From Epilithonimonas zeae (GTDB lineage: Bacteria > Bacteroidota > Bacteroidia > Flavobacteriales > Weeksellaceae), in assembly GCF_900141765.1 (NCBI RefSeq), contig NZ_FSRK01000001.1, positions 1,116,001-1,180,000 of the forward strand: a DNA stretch of 64,000 bases. Reading direction: 5' to 3'. Position 1 is the stretch's first letter. Each line of letters starts with the position of its first letter. Below the pieces are notes generated by a model, which had not been told where the DNA came from, did no database searches, and saw nothing but the letters and a program-made list of their open reading frames with translations. The position numbers were made by a program, and so were the translations under genes. Shown one piece after another: positions 16,196-23,890 of this stretch.

Positions 16196-16226
16196 AAAGC
16201 ATTCTTCACAAGAGAAGGCTTTTTTA
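16196..16226 (+). terminator. Terminator-like hairpin before the DUF5675 gene
   Basis: AAAGC/GCTTT and TTCT/AGAA stems separated by one mismatch, 7-base loop, followed by six T residues. It lies between the split gene and the DUF5675 gene. Confidence 0.5.
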
Positions 16227-16249
16227 TTAATTCCAAAAACGATTTCCAA

Positions 16250-16702
16250 ATGAAAGCAAAAATCATAAGAGTTGCCGAAGGCAAACAAAGCACATTGAGC
16301 CAGCTTTACATTGATGGTATTTTTCAATGCTATCTGTTGGAAGACAAAATCAGAGCCATCAAAGTGCCAAAACAAACCGCTATTCCCGCAGGAAATTACT
16401 CTTTAAGATTAAACACCTGGGGCGGAATGAATGCCGAGTATCGGCAGAAATTCCCGAAGCTTCACAAAGGAATGATTGAAATAAATGGCTTGCCGAATTT
16501 CAGTTTTGTGTACATCCATATCGGGAACAATTTCAGACAAACCGCGGGCTGTCCATTGTGTGGTTTCGGGTTCGATTTTGTGGATGGCGATTACCAAATC
16601 GTAAGAAGTAAAGATGCTTACCAAATGATTTATCCAAAACTTTTGGACGTTGCACAAAGCGAAGAAAATCACATCAGCATCGAAAATAATTTTCAATTTT
16701 AA
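16250..16702 (+). CDS. DUF5675-family protein
   Basis: 150 residues from ATG 16250 (MKAKIIRVAEGKQSTLSQLY); a longer frame upstream would overlap the previous gene and the hairpin. Motifs QCYLLEDKIR, AIPAGNYSLRL, MIEINGLPNFSFVYIHIGN and GCPLCGFG match the DUF5675 family. This beta-rich family is found in phages and bacteria and may be related to L,D-transpeptidase/phage structural or lysis functions, but its activity is unknown. The two Cys near 105-108 (CPLC) are typical. Neighbouring genes encode short membrane proteins, as in phage lysis cassettes. Confidence 0.8.
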   Translation: MKAKIIRVAEGKQSTLSQLYIDGIFQCYLLEDKIRAIKVPKQTAIPAGNYSLRLNTWGGMNAEYRQKFPKLHKGMIEINGLPNFSFVYIHIGNNFRQTAGCPLCGFGFDFVDGDYQIVRSKDAYQMIYPKLLDVAQSEENHISIENNFQF

Positions 16703-16714
16703 AACCCCGTAACA

Positions 16715-16978
16715 ATGGAAAATGCAATCACATTAAACATCGTGTTCGGTTCTTTAATCAGTATGCTCTTGGCGATTGTTGCCTACTTCATCAAACAACT
16801 TCATTCCGATTTTAAGAATATGGAAAAAGATTTAACCGAAGTAAAAACGATGGCTTTGCTCATCAAAACAGAGTTCAAAAGCAGTTATAATATGCTCAAT
16901 CAAAAAGTAGATTATCTGGAACACCGTGTAAACATTATTGAACAAAACAATTTAAAACATTCAGGCAATGAAAAATAA
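16715..16978 (+). CDS. Small membrane protein with coiled coil
   Basis: 87 residues: an N-terminal membrane helix (about 7-27, VFGSLISMLLAIVAYFI) followed by an amphipathic coiled-coil region (NMEKDLTEVKTMALLIKTEF, LNQKVDYLEHRVNIIEQNN). It overlaps the next gene by 11 bases. Size, topology and position after the DUF5675 gene recall phage holin/spanin or Rz-like accessory proteins; this is an inference from architecture only. Confidence 0.65.
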   Translation: MENAITLNIVFGSLISMLLAIVAYFIKQLHSDFKNMEKDLTEVKTMALLIKTEFKSSYNMLNQKVDYLEHRVNIIEQNNLKHSGNEK

Positions 16979-17240
16979 TAATTTAAACTTAGTTGAGCGT
17001 GTAAAAGCTCCAACGCCAAAGTGGTTCAAAATCGTTAGAGCCATCGGCATTACATTGACCGCTGTAGGCGGTGCAATCTTAACCGCTCCGGTGGCAATTC
17101 CTGCCACTATTGTAACCGTTGCAGGTTACTTGGTATTGGGCGGAACCATCGCAACGGCAGTTGCTCAAACCGCTATTCAAGCGGAAGAAAGCAACAACAC
17201 TGAAAATAAAGACGAAACAAAAAATGCGGAAAAGCCTTAG
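16968..17240 (+). CDS. Small membrane protein, holin-like topology
   Basis: 90 residues starting in an 11-base overlap with the previous gene. Two hydrophobic segments (about 27-45, AIGITLTAVGGAILTAPVA, and 48-68, ATIVTVAGYLVLGGTIATA) are followed by a charged tail (ENKDETKNAEKP). Gly/Ala-rich twin helices of this size resemble class II holins, but no family match can be claimed. Confidence 0.65.
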   Translation: MKNNNLNLVERVKAPTPKWFKIVRAIGITLTAVGGAILTAPVAIPATIVTVAGYLVLGGTIATAVAQTAIQAEESNNTENKDETKNAEKP

Positions 17241-17265
17241 TAGATAAAGCTTTCAGCAATGGTTA

Positions 17266-17304
17266 GTTTTTTTAATCCTGTCCTTTGGGCAGGATTTTTT
17301 ATTT
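17266..17304 (+). repeat. 39-bp terminator repeat, copy 1
   Basis: A hairpin AATCCTG-TCCTTTGGG-CAGGATT followed by six T. The 39 bases are identical to 17695-17733. This copy ends the DUF5675 gene cluster and precedes the NTF2-like gene. Confidence 0.8.
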
Positions 17305-17326
17305 TTGTAGGATTAATTTTTATATT

Positions 17327-17674
17327 ATGGATGCTAAAAAGTTCGCCGAAGTATGGGTAAGGTCCTGGAACTCTCATAACATTGAAGATATTTTAAGTCA
17401 TTATTCTGACGACATTGAAATTACAACCCCAATGATTAAAATGACTCTGGGTTCTGGCGACGGAACACTGAAAGGAAAAGAAGCTGTTGGCAATTACTGG
17501 AGAAAAGCCCTGGATAAAATACCGGATTTACATTTTGAACTTTACGAAGTAACGGAAGGCATCAATTCAATTGCATTGTATTACAAATCTGTAATGGGTA
17601 AAAAAGCTATTGAGGTTATGTTTTTTGATGAGGAAGAAAAAGTTTGTAAAATGTATGCTTATTATACAGATTGA
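17327..17674 (+). CDS. NTF2/SnoaL-like protein
   Basis: 115 residues from ATG 17327 (MDAKKFAEVWVRSWNSHN); the longer frame would include the terminator repeat. The pattern SWNSHNIEDILSHYSDDIEI, then KGKEAVGNYWRKAL and PDLHFELYEV is that of the nuclear transport factor 2-like (SnoaL) fold: small cone-shaped domains that bind or isomerise small molecules. No catalytic residues can be assigned. The gene is bracketed by two identical terminator repeats, as if it had been inserted as a unit. Confidence 0.8.
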   Translation: MDAKKFAEVWVRSWNSHNIEDILSHYSDDIEITTPMIKMTLGSGDGTLKGKEAVGNYWRKALDKIPDLHFELYEVTEGINSIALYYKSVMGKKAIEVMFFDEEEKVCKMYAYYTD

Positions 17675-17694
17675 AAATATCAATATTTTTAATG

Positions 17695-17733
17695 GTTTTT
17701 TTAATCCTGTCCTTTGGGCAGGATTTTTTATTT
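17695..17733 (+). repeat. 39-bp terminator repeat, copy 2
   Basis: Identical to 17266-17304. Here it follows the NTF2-like gene and abuts a GC-rich extragenic repeat. Confidence 0.8.
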
Positions 17734-17890
17734 GGGCGTGCCCCTTTGCATTTTTCCAACACACAAAGCCAACGCAAAAATGCAAGCGGGTCGGGCTATC
17801 CGCTACAAGTCCTCGCTCGTGCCTCGCTGTGGGCTTTCCGCTTCTATCCCTCACGCAAAGCGGAGATTAGTTGTTCCTATTTGCTACGTT
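17734..17890. repeat. GC-rich extragenic repeat element
   Basis: Starts GGGCGTGCCC and includes GGGTCGGGCTATCCGCTACA, then a long 10-bp stem TTGCATTTTT (17746-17755) / AAAAATGCAA (17776-17785). It is much richer in GC than its surroundings. To my recollection similar GGGCGTGCCCC...TCGGGCTATCCGC elements are dispersed between genes in many Flavobacteriia, often next to terminators. It runs up to the 3' end of the decarboxylase-like gene. It probably carries no gene; open frames across it are artefacts of its composition. Confidence 0.6.
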
Positions 17891-18755
17891 CGCTCACAAC
17901 TTCTTTCAAAATATTGGTTCCGTTTATAGCCGATGGAAAACCAGAATACACAGACATCAGTAGCATAATTTCTTTTATGTTTTCAACGGTCAAACCAATA
18001 TTCAGCCCTGCATTGATGTGGAATTTAAGCTGTGGCTGTGCATTTCCCAAAGCCGTCAAAGCTGAAATAGTTGCGATTTGTCGATATTTTGGAGCTAAAT
18101 TATTTCTTGAAAAAACATCAGCATAACCAAATTCGAGTGTTAGTTTTACCAACTCTGGAGAAAAATCGTTATAGGCGTTGTTTAGTCTCTCAACTTGCAA
18201 GCTATCAAGTTTTGTTAATTCTTCTTTACCTAATTCTAATCTATTTATTGGTGTCGAATTCGTTGCCATTTCCCCAACTTCATCTTTAATTCCGTGTGCT
18301 TCTCTTTCCTTCAAAACTTCTTTCAGAGCATTCATTCCGTTGATAGAACTTGGAAAACCCGAATAAACTGCCATCTGCAAAATCACTTCTTTCACTTCGT
18401 TTATCGTGCTTCCTGTATTTAATGCTCCGTTGATATGTACTTTCAGTTGTGGCTGTGCCGTTCCCATAGCTGTTAGCGAAGCAACAACCGCAATTTCTTT
18501 TGATTTCAAATCCAATCCATCTCTTGAATACACATCTCCAAACGCATATTCAATGATAAATTTTCCTAAGTCCGGCGAAATATCTTTCAATCCGTTAATT
18601 ACTTTTTCGCCTGCTTCTCCGTCAATTTCTTTGAGTTTTTCCCAACCCTTTACATATCTCTCTGATGGTTTCATATCGGTACTATTTTTTGTTTGTGCAT
18701 TTATCATTTGTATCAATCCTAAAATCGAAATGATAGTCATTATGATTTTTTTCAT
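17877..18755 (-). CDS. Exported protein with two carboxymuconolactone decarboxylase-like domains
   Basis: 292 residues from ATG 18755, with a signal peptide (MKKIIMTIISILGLIQMINAQ); the frame's earlier start at 18812 would lack it. Two tandem CMD domains (about 75-145 and 205-275) share AQPQLK-hydrophobic-H and YSGFPS(S/A)ING. The Cys-x-x-Cys pair of AhpD-type peroxidases is absent, so it is closer to the gamma-carboxymuconolactone decarboxylase branch without a known reaction. An export signal is unusual for this family. It is divergent from a MerR-like gene, with two TTGTAAATAAT palindromes between. Confidence 0.82.
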   Translation of the reverse strand: MKKIIMTIISILGLIQMINAQTKNSTDMKPSERYVKGWEKLKEIDGEAGEKVINGLKDISPDLGKFIIEYAFGDVYSRDGLDLKSKEIAVVASLTAMGTAQPQLKVHINGALNTGSTINEVKEVILQMAVYSGFPSSINGMNALKEVLKEREAHGIKDEVGEMATNSTPINRLELGKEELTKLDSLQVERLNNAYNDFSPELVKLTLEFGYADVFSRNNLAPKYRQIATISALTALGNAQPQLKFHINAGLNIGLTVENIKEIMLLMSVYSGFPSAINGTNILKEVVSERSK

Positions 18756-18778
18756 TGAAAGTATATTATTGTCATTGT

Positions 18779-18795
18779 TTGTAAATAATTTACAA
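18779..18795. promoter_or_regulatory. Palindromic operator copy 1 in the merR/CMD interval
   Basis: TTGTAAATAATTTACAA is a perfect 17-bp palindrome (8+1+8). It lies 24 bases before the decarboxylase-like gene start and just upstream of the predicted regulator promoter. Confidence 0.65.
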
Positions 18796-18826
18796 TTGCA
18801 AAACAAAGACAATAATTTTATATTTG
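18796..18826 (+). promoter_or_regulatory. Promoter of the MerR-like gene
   Basis: TTG (18796-18798) and TATATTTG (18819-18826) are separated by 20 bases, matching the Bacteroidetes consensus. It sits between two near-identical palindromes. Confidence 0.55.
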
Positions 18827-18835
18827 CAACAATAA

Positions 18836-18852
18836 TTGTAAATAATCTACAA
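18836..18852. promoter_or_regulatory. Palindromic operator copy 2, abutting the MerR-like start
   Basis: TTGTAAATAATCTACAA differs from copy 1 by one base (one mismatched pair). It ends one base before the ATG at 18854, where binding would block transcription of the regulator gene. Confidence 0.6.
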
Positions 18853-18853
18853 A

Positions 18854-19174
18854 ATGGCTAAGCAAGCTTCAAAAAATGATTTATCATTTGACTTTGATTT
18901 TTTAGAAAAACTGGTCGTTGGTATTGGCGAAGTATCACAAATTACAGGCATTCCTACAAGGCAAATTCGTTATTGGGAAGAAAAAAATATTATTACTTCT
19001 TTAACTGAAGAAGAGGGCAAAAATAGGCGTTACAATTATGAGAATATAAAAAAAATGTTGCTCATAAAAGAGCTGACAGACGAAGGATATACTCTTGATG
19101 CTTCAGCAGAAAAAGTAAAAAAACGAATGGAAATGATTGAAGAAACGTTGAATAAACTTAAAAATCGGAAGTGA
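18854..19174 (+). CDS. MerR-family regulator
   Basis: 106 residues. GIGEVSQITGIPTRQIRYWEEKNII (about 24-48) is the MerR helix-turn-helix and first wing; RRYNYENIKKMLLIKEL follows. The C-terminal part is a short dimerising helix (KVKKRMEMIEETLNKLKNRK) with no effector domain or metal-binding Cys, as in short MerR proteins that act on DNA architecture. It is transcribed away from the decarboxylase-like gene and probably regulates both through the paired palindromes. Confidence 0.85.
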   Translation: MAKQASKNDLSFDFDFLEKLVVGIGEVSQITGIPTRQIRYWEEKNIITSLTEEEGKNRRYNYENIKKMLLIKELTDEGYTLDASAEKVKKRMEMIEETLNKLKNRK

Positions 19175-19291
19175 TTTTTTGTTTTCTGCATCCGCTTGCA
19201 TCGTTTTTATAAAACGGTGCTTTCATATTGCCTTTATATGGGTGTCAAAGTGCCAATAACGGTAAAGCAGTGGGTATGGTAAACGCAAACG

Positions 19292-19314
19292 AAGGTAGCC
19301 GAAAAGACTACCTT
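19292..19314 (+). terminator. Possible terminator
   Basis: AAGGTAG (19292-19298) pairs with CTACCTT (19308-19314), 9-base loop, followed by TTT. It overlaps the stop region of the minus-strand fragment. Confidence 0.4.
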
Positions 19315-19524
19315 TTTAAATGCCTTGAAATGTAGATGCGTTTGAGTTCGGAAATTAAAAGGAGCTGTTCGTACATCGCTCTTTCGTTTTGCTCCAGGGC
19401 TTTGGACTTTTTTACATCTTGCTGATAGGCTTTTTGTTTTTCCTGTAGATGTGCCATTTGTTCAAAAACGAGGTTTTTAAAATCGTGTATTCTGATGAAT
19501 GGAATAACAGAACCTACAAAGAAT
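19308..19524 (-). pseudogene. 3' fragment of an unidentified coding sequence
   Basis: An open stretch of about 70 codons without a start, ending in TAG at 19308-19310. It reads as a charged, coiled-coil tail (DFKNLVFEQMAHLQEKQKAY, then QLLLISELKRIYISRHLKR). It is out of frame with the integrase fragment just upstream, from which it is separated by stops. It could be the end of a mobilisation or integrase-linked gene brought next to the truncated integrase by a deletion; I cannot name the family. Confidence 0.45.
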
Positions 19525-19687
19525 TAATGAAAAGATTTTGCTTTTCATCATCCCATTCGCTTGCTTTGGCTTTAACGCCGGTTGCTACAAATTTGGCTTT
19601 ACGGTCTTTAATCAACCGAATGTAAATAGGGCTTTGACCTGTGGCGTCTTCCTGCTGTGTACGCAATACTAATTTAATTGAAGCCAT
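19514..19687 (-). pseudogene. N-terminal fragment of a tyrosine site-specific integrase
   Basis: 57 residues from ATG 19687, starting MASIKLVLRTQQEDATG, with SPIYIRLIKDRKAKFVATGV and KASEWDDEKQ. This is the typical Arm-DNA-binding N-terminus of Bacteroidetes tyrosine recombinases (Phage_integrase SAM-like/Arm family) that move conjugative and mobilisable elements. The core-binding and catalytic domains are missing; the frame ends in TAG at 19514. It marks the surrounding region as a decayed mobile element. Confidence 0.75.
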
Positions 19688-19916
19688 AATAAAGAAGTAT
19701 TAGATTGTTGTACTTAGTAAACTCAACGAGTGCAATTGGATGAAACCATTGATTTTTACTGATGTTTCAAAGCGATGCAACCCAGTACTAAGGTACAACT
19801 TTTAGCACAACAAACCTAACATTTTCTTGCTTGTTTATGCTTTAATCTGCGTTTGTTTATTTTGTAACTATTTGATTAATAATATAATTAGGCGCAAATT
19901 GGATTTTTGAATTTGA
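19688..19916. other. Upstream region of the integrase fragment, gene-free
   Basis: No ORF seen. It contains GTACTTAG (about 19710), CCAGTACTAAGG and GTACAACTTTT at 19793-19803, which repeat short GTAC-bearing words and could be integrase arm sites. The right end adjoins the decayed host gene. Confidence 0.35.
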
Positions 19917-20164
19917 TTATTCGTATAACACTTTAATATACGCAGTAATTCTCTTAGCGCGATGGTCTTCGGTTTTTGTTGAAATTGCGAAATAATCTAG
20001 ATTAAATTTTTGAGTTTAAAAGTTTCGCATTTCTCTGTAATCTCATCGTCAATAATAGAAATAACAGATGAAATTCCGAACTGAGCGACACGGATTGGGG
20101 GGTCTATTGTAAAAGCCAATCCCATTACAGGAATATGAAAGTTGTGTAGAGGTTTGTTGGATAT
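19917..20164 (-). pseudogene. Decayed gene of unknown function
   Basis: A reading frame from 20164 (ATA where an ATG is expected) gives NKPLHNFHIPVMGLAFTID, then IRVAQFGISSVISI, and stops at 19997. A shift of frame continues with TEDHRAKRITAYIKVLYE and stops at 19917. The two pieces look like the first 85 or so residues of one conserved bacterial protein that I remember from Flavobacteria but cannot name. It has lost its start, its frame and the remaining 3' part. Confidence 0.6.
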
Positions 20165-20237
20165 TTGCTAAATAATTGGTATCGAAGACCTTAATTATAA
20201 GTCATCGATTCAAAATTGATTATGTTAATGAATGAGT

Positions 20238-21113
20238 TTATTCTTCCCAATGCGCTTCTTCCCCTTGTGGCGCAGCACCGCCTTGCGCTTCTGTAATCGG
20301 CACTTTTTCACGATTGATGTGATAGATGTAAGCTGCAACTTTTTCAGCATCTCTGCTTGTTATGACTCCATCTTTGATAAAAGGTCGCATCGTAGGATTG
20401 TTAGGAGAACCATTTTCCAGCATCCAGAACACATTTTTGAAAAGACTTTTTTGTTTGATGTTTATCCAGTTTTTGTCGGTAAGATTCGGACCAATTCCGC
20501 CTTTTCCGGACTCTGAATGACAAGACATACAATTGGTATTGAAAATCTGTTCTCCTTCTGCAATATTGTCTGCGCTATAAGTGGCTGTTTCGATATCGAT
20601 TGCTGGAGCAGTTTTCTCGTACTCTTTGATTGAAGCGAGTTGAGTTTTAGCTTCAACTTCATATTCTACATCGGGATGTGCATAATCTGTTAATGTAAAA
20701 GCAAACAGATAAACCACACAATAAATAATGGTTCCGTAGAAAAGTCCAATCCACCATTTTGGTAAGGCGTTGTCGAGTTCTGTGATGCCATCGAAACCGT
20801 GATCTATAAGTAATGTTTTTTCCTCACTTGCTGATTGTTTTTTGAAAGCCGAATTCCAAAGTTTTTGAAAATAAGGAATGGCTTTTTCTTTCAGATATTC
20901 CTCTTTTTCTTCGTCTGACAATGTCTTGAAACGGCCATCTTCTACCAAATCCCCAATAGAATTCATTATCAAGAAAAGAAAAATAATGACCATCAGCAAT
21001 CCCCAAAAGAAAGGAGAAGATAAGTAACCGGAATTATCGGACAATTCGAAGATGATAAAAGTTGCACCTAAAGTGGCTGCAATGCCAATTGAAATGGGAG
21101 TTCTTGTTTTCAT
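20238..21113 (-). CDS. ccoP: cbb3-type cytochrome c oxidase subunit III
   Basis: 291 residues. Two N-terminal membrane helices (about 33-53 and 122-142) precede one c-type haem site, CMSCH at 195-199, with axial Met later (TMRPF). The first region carries the CcoP/FixP N-terminal signature (DGITELDNALPKWWIGLFYGT). CcoP usually has two haem-binding sites in proteobacteria; a single one is common in Bacteroidetes. It passes electrons to the CcoO/CcoN core of the high-affinity oxidase. It lies 22 bases downstream of the fused ccoNO gene; no ccoG/ccoH/ccoI maturation gene is in the window. Confidence 0.9.
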   Translation of the reverse strand: MKTRTPISIGIAATLGATFIIFELSDNSGYLSSPFFWGLLMVIIFLFLIMNSIGDLVEDGRFKTLSDEEKEEYLKEKAIPYFQKLWNSAFKKQSASEEKTLLIDHGFDGITELDNALPKWWIGLFYGTIIYCVVYLFAFTLTDYAHPDVEYEVEAKTQLASIKEYEKTAPAIDIETATYSADNIAEGEQIFNTNCMSCHSESGKGGIGPNLTDKNWINIKQKSLFKNVFWMLENGSPNNPTMRPFIKDGVITSRDAEKVAAYIYHINREKVPITEAQGGAAPQGEEAHWEE

Positions 21114-21135
21114 TTTATTTAAGTTTTCACAGTTA

Positions 21136-23415
21136 TTATTCTACACTTGCAGTTTTGATTTCTGTGGTTTTAATATCCGTTCCCAATCTTTGCAGATAGG
21201 CAATCATAGCAATGATTTCTCTTTGTTCAAATGGGACAAATTCATTTCCTTTTGATTTTCGTTCCGCTTCCATTTGAACTTTCAAATCTGCAGCTTCGGA
21301 GAAAATTCTTTTGACAATCGCTTTGGATTGATTATCCGCCCATTGATTGGCAGAATCGATTTCAGCTTTTGTATAAGGAACATCAAAACTATTTTTCATT
21401 AATTTTAATTTATTGACCATCTGAGAACGGTCTAATTTGTTGGTAATTAACCAAGGGAAGCGTGGCATGATAGAACCTGCCGATGTGATTCTCGGATTAT
21501 ACATATGTTTAAAATGCCAGGAATCAGGATTTCTTTGTCCTTCTCTGTGAAGGTCTGGCCCTGTTCTTTTGGAACCCCACAAAAATGGTCGGTCATAAAC
21601 AAATTCTCCCGCTTTTGAGTATTGTCCGTTCTTCCCATCGAATCTCATTACCTCATCACGGAAAGGTCTTATCATTTGAGAATGGCAGGAATTACAACCC
21701 TCACGAATGTAAAGGTCACGACCTTCCAACTCAAGCGGCGAATATGGTTTTACCGCTGATATTTGCGGAACATTACTGCTCATCGTTAAAGTTGGAATGA
21801 TTTCGACAATTCCTCCAATAGCAATTGCAACGAATGCTAAGATTGATAAGAGATGGGGTGTTCTTTCCAGCCAAAGATGGAAACCTTCGCCTTGTTTTCT
21901 ACCTTGATTGACGTTGGCGAGAGCTGGAGCTTCAGCGGGCACATTTTTTAAGAATGAACCTTTTTTAGCTGTTTTGTAAACATTAACAACCATTAAAACT
22001 GCACCAGCGAGATATAATATTCCTCCTAAAAATCTCATTTTAAAGTAGGGTAGAATAGCGGTTACTGTATCCAGCCAGTTTTTGTAAACCAAAGTTCCAT
22101 CGGGATTGAATTGTTTCCACATCAAACCTTGTGTGAAACCGGCAATGTACATTGGAACAGCGTAGAAAATAATTCCCAAAGTTCCTAACCAGAAATGCCA
22201 ATTGGCGAGTTTTTTAGACCATAACTCATTTCGCCACATAATTGGAACCAAATAATAGATAACTCCAAAAGCCATAAATCCATTCCAACCTAGTGCCCCC
22301 AAATGCACGTGGCCAATTACCCAATCTGTGTAATGTCCGATTTTGTTTAAGGATTTGGTCGCTAATAGTGGACCTTCGAATGTTGCCATTCCGTAACAGG
22401 TAACAGCTACTACAAAGAACTTCAGGATTGGTTCTTCCCGGACTTTATCCCAAGCGCCCCGCAAGGTTAATAATCCATTCAGCATTCCGCCCCAAGACGG
22501 TGCAATCAACATAATAGAGAATCCTGTTCCTACTGCCTGAGCCCAAGCTGGCAAAGAAGTATATTGAAGATGATGAGGACCTGCCCACAGATAAACAAAT
22601 ATCAAAGACCAAAAGTGAATAATAGACAATTTGTAAGAGAATACAGGGCGATTGGCTGCTTTTGGTAAAAAATAATACATCAAACCTAAAACTGGCGTTG
22701 TCAATACAAAAGCCACTGCATTGTGACCGTACCACCATTGTACAAGAGCATCTTTAACACCTGAATAGGCTGAATACGATTTCCAACTTGTGAACGATAA
22801 TGTAACTTCCAGATTATTGAAGATATGAAGCATCGCAACCGCAATCCAAGTTCCGATATAGAACCAGATTGCAACGTATAAATGTCTTACTCTTCTCTTC
22901 AGAATCGTACCAAACATATTGATTCCGAAAATCACCCAGGAGATGGTAATCAAAATATCAATTGGCCATTCGTGTTCGGCGTATTCTTTTGAGGTATTGA
23001 TTCCCATTAAGAAAGTAATAACAACAGCAATAATCATCAATTGCCAGGTCCAGAAATGAATCCAGGAAAGTGTATCGCTGTACATTCTGGTTTTCAGCAA
23101 TCTCTGCATACTGTAATAAGCACCACAGAAAAAAGAATTACAAACGAAGGCAAAAATTACCGCGCTGGTATGCAACATTCGGATTCTTCCAAATCCCATT
23201 GCACCTTGAGTATTGATCAAACCTTGGATATTACCGCTTCGCAAACTCTGGATGGTTGTATCATCTGTTCCGAAGAAAAATTCTGGCAATTCGGGGTAAA
23301 ATAACATCAAGGCTGCCGTGAGTCCCAAGATAAAACCAATAATTCCAAATGTTACAGTGGCATAGAGAAATGCTCTGACAATATTGTTGTCATAATGAAA
23401 TTTTTGTGTCTCCAT
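21136..23415 (-). CDS. ccoNO: Fused cbb3-type cytochrome c oxidase subunits I and II
   Basis: 759 residues. Residues 1-480 are CcoN, a 12-helix haem-copper oxidase: WWYGHNAVAF (CuB ligand), GPHHLQY, and HYTDWVIGHVHLGALGWN (haem ligands). The final 250 residues are CcoO, with a transmembrane helix (about 525-545) and the c-haem motif CNSCH at 574-578. The two proteins are separate in proteobacteria but fused in many Bacteroidetes. The complex reduces O2 under microaerobic conditions and pumps protons. All key His residues are present. Together with ccoP it forms a minus-strand operon. Confidence 0.93.
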   Translation of the reverse strand: METQKFHYDNNIVRAFLYATVTFGIIGFILGLTAALMLFYPELPEFFFGTDDTTIQSLRSGNIQGLINTQGAMGFGRIRMLHTSAVIFAFVCNSFFCGAYYSMQRLLKTRMYSDTLSWIHFWTWQLMIIAVVITFLMGINTSKEYAEHEWPIDILITISWVIFGINMFGTILKRRVRHLYVAIWFYIGTWIAVAMLHIFNNLEVTLSFTSWKSYSAYSGVKDALVQWWYGHNAVAFVLTTPVLGLMYYFLPKAANRPVFSYKLSIIHFWSLIFVYLWAGPHHLQYTSLPAWAQAVGTGFSIMLIAPSWGGMLNGLLTLRGAWDKVREEPILKFFVVAVTCYGMATFEGPLLATKSLNKIGHYTDWVIGHVHLGALGWNGFMAFGVIYYLVPIMWRNELWSKKLANWHFWLGTLGIIFYAVPMYIAGFTQGLMWKQFNPDGTLVYKNWLDTVTAILPYFKMRFLGGILYLAGAVLMVVNVYKTAKKGSFLKNVPAEAPALANVNQGRKQGEGFHLWLERTPHLLSILAFVAIAIGGIVEIIPTLTMSSNVPQISAVKPYSPLELEGRDLYIREGCNSCHSQMIRPFRDEVMRFDGKNGQYSKAGEFVYDRPFLWGSKRTGPDLHREGQRNPDSWHFKHMYNPRITSAGSIMPRFPWLITNKLDRSQMVNKLKLMKNSFDVPYTKAEIDSANQWADNQSKAIVKRIFSEAADLKVQMEAERKSKGNEFVPFEQREIIAMIAYLQRLGTDIKTTEIKTASVE

Positions 23416-23525
23416 ATTTACATTTTGAGGTCAAGGATATTTTATTTCGGAGCACTTTTTAGAATGTACTTTTGATGGAAGTAAATATCATATGTCCGTT
23501 ATTATATTTTGACAAAGGTATTTTG

Positions 23526-23533
23526 TAGCTTTG
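23526..23533 (+). promoter_or_regulatory. -7 box of the small XRE gene
   Basis: TAGCTTTG matches TAnnTTTG. The nearest TTTTG (23507-23511) is only 14 bases upstream, so the -33 element is uncertain. The leader to ATG 23590 is about 50 bases. Confidence 0.4.
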
Positions 23534-23589
23534 TGTACTACCAATAGATTTACTTCTAAACTATACCGAAAACTACTAAAATCGAGACT

Positions 23590-23883
23590 ATGGAATTGTG
23601 CGGGAAAAATATCAGAAAAATAAGAAGAGAAAGGGATTTTACCCAGGAATATATGGCTTTTGAAATGGGAATTTCACAGAAAGCTTATTCTGATATAGAG
23701 AATTCTAAAGTGAAAATCAATCTTGATATTCTTACCAAAGTTTCAGCGATTTTGGATATCAAACCATCAGACGTTTGCAGTATTTCCGACCAATGTGGCG
23801 GTGGCTATTATGAAACTAAGTATAATGAATTGCTGGATTTTATGAAGAAGAATAATATTGAACTGCCGAAAGAACTTTTGTAA
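23590..23883 (+). CDS. Small XRE-family regulator
   Basis: 97 residues. Residues 7-61 form a Cro/C1-type HTH (NIRKIRRERDFTQEYMAFEM, KAYSDIENSKVKI), followed by a short tail with Cys near 71 and 79 (SDVCSISDQCGGG) and a helical end (NELLDFMKKNNIELPKEL). Divergent from the cbb3 operon, from which it is separated by 174 bases. Role unknown; it could regulate itself or the oxidase. Confidence 0.85.
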   Translation: MELCGKNIRKIRRERDFTQEYMAFEMGISQKAYSDIENSKVKINLDILTKVSAILDIKPSDVCSISDQCGGGYYETKYNELLDFMKKNNIELPKELL

Positions 23884-23890
23884 TCGGTAA

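Noticed and set aside
17671-18126. Plus-strand open frames across the GC-rich repeat
   Set aside because: They run antisense to the CMD gene and across a non-coding repeat; no start signal or family pattern.
17877-18755. AhpD-type alkylhydroperoxidase
   Set aside because: Neither CMD domain has the Cys-x-x-Cys pair required for that activity.
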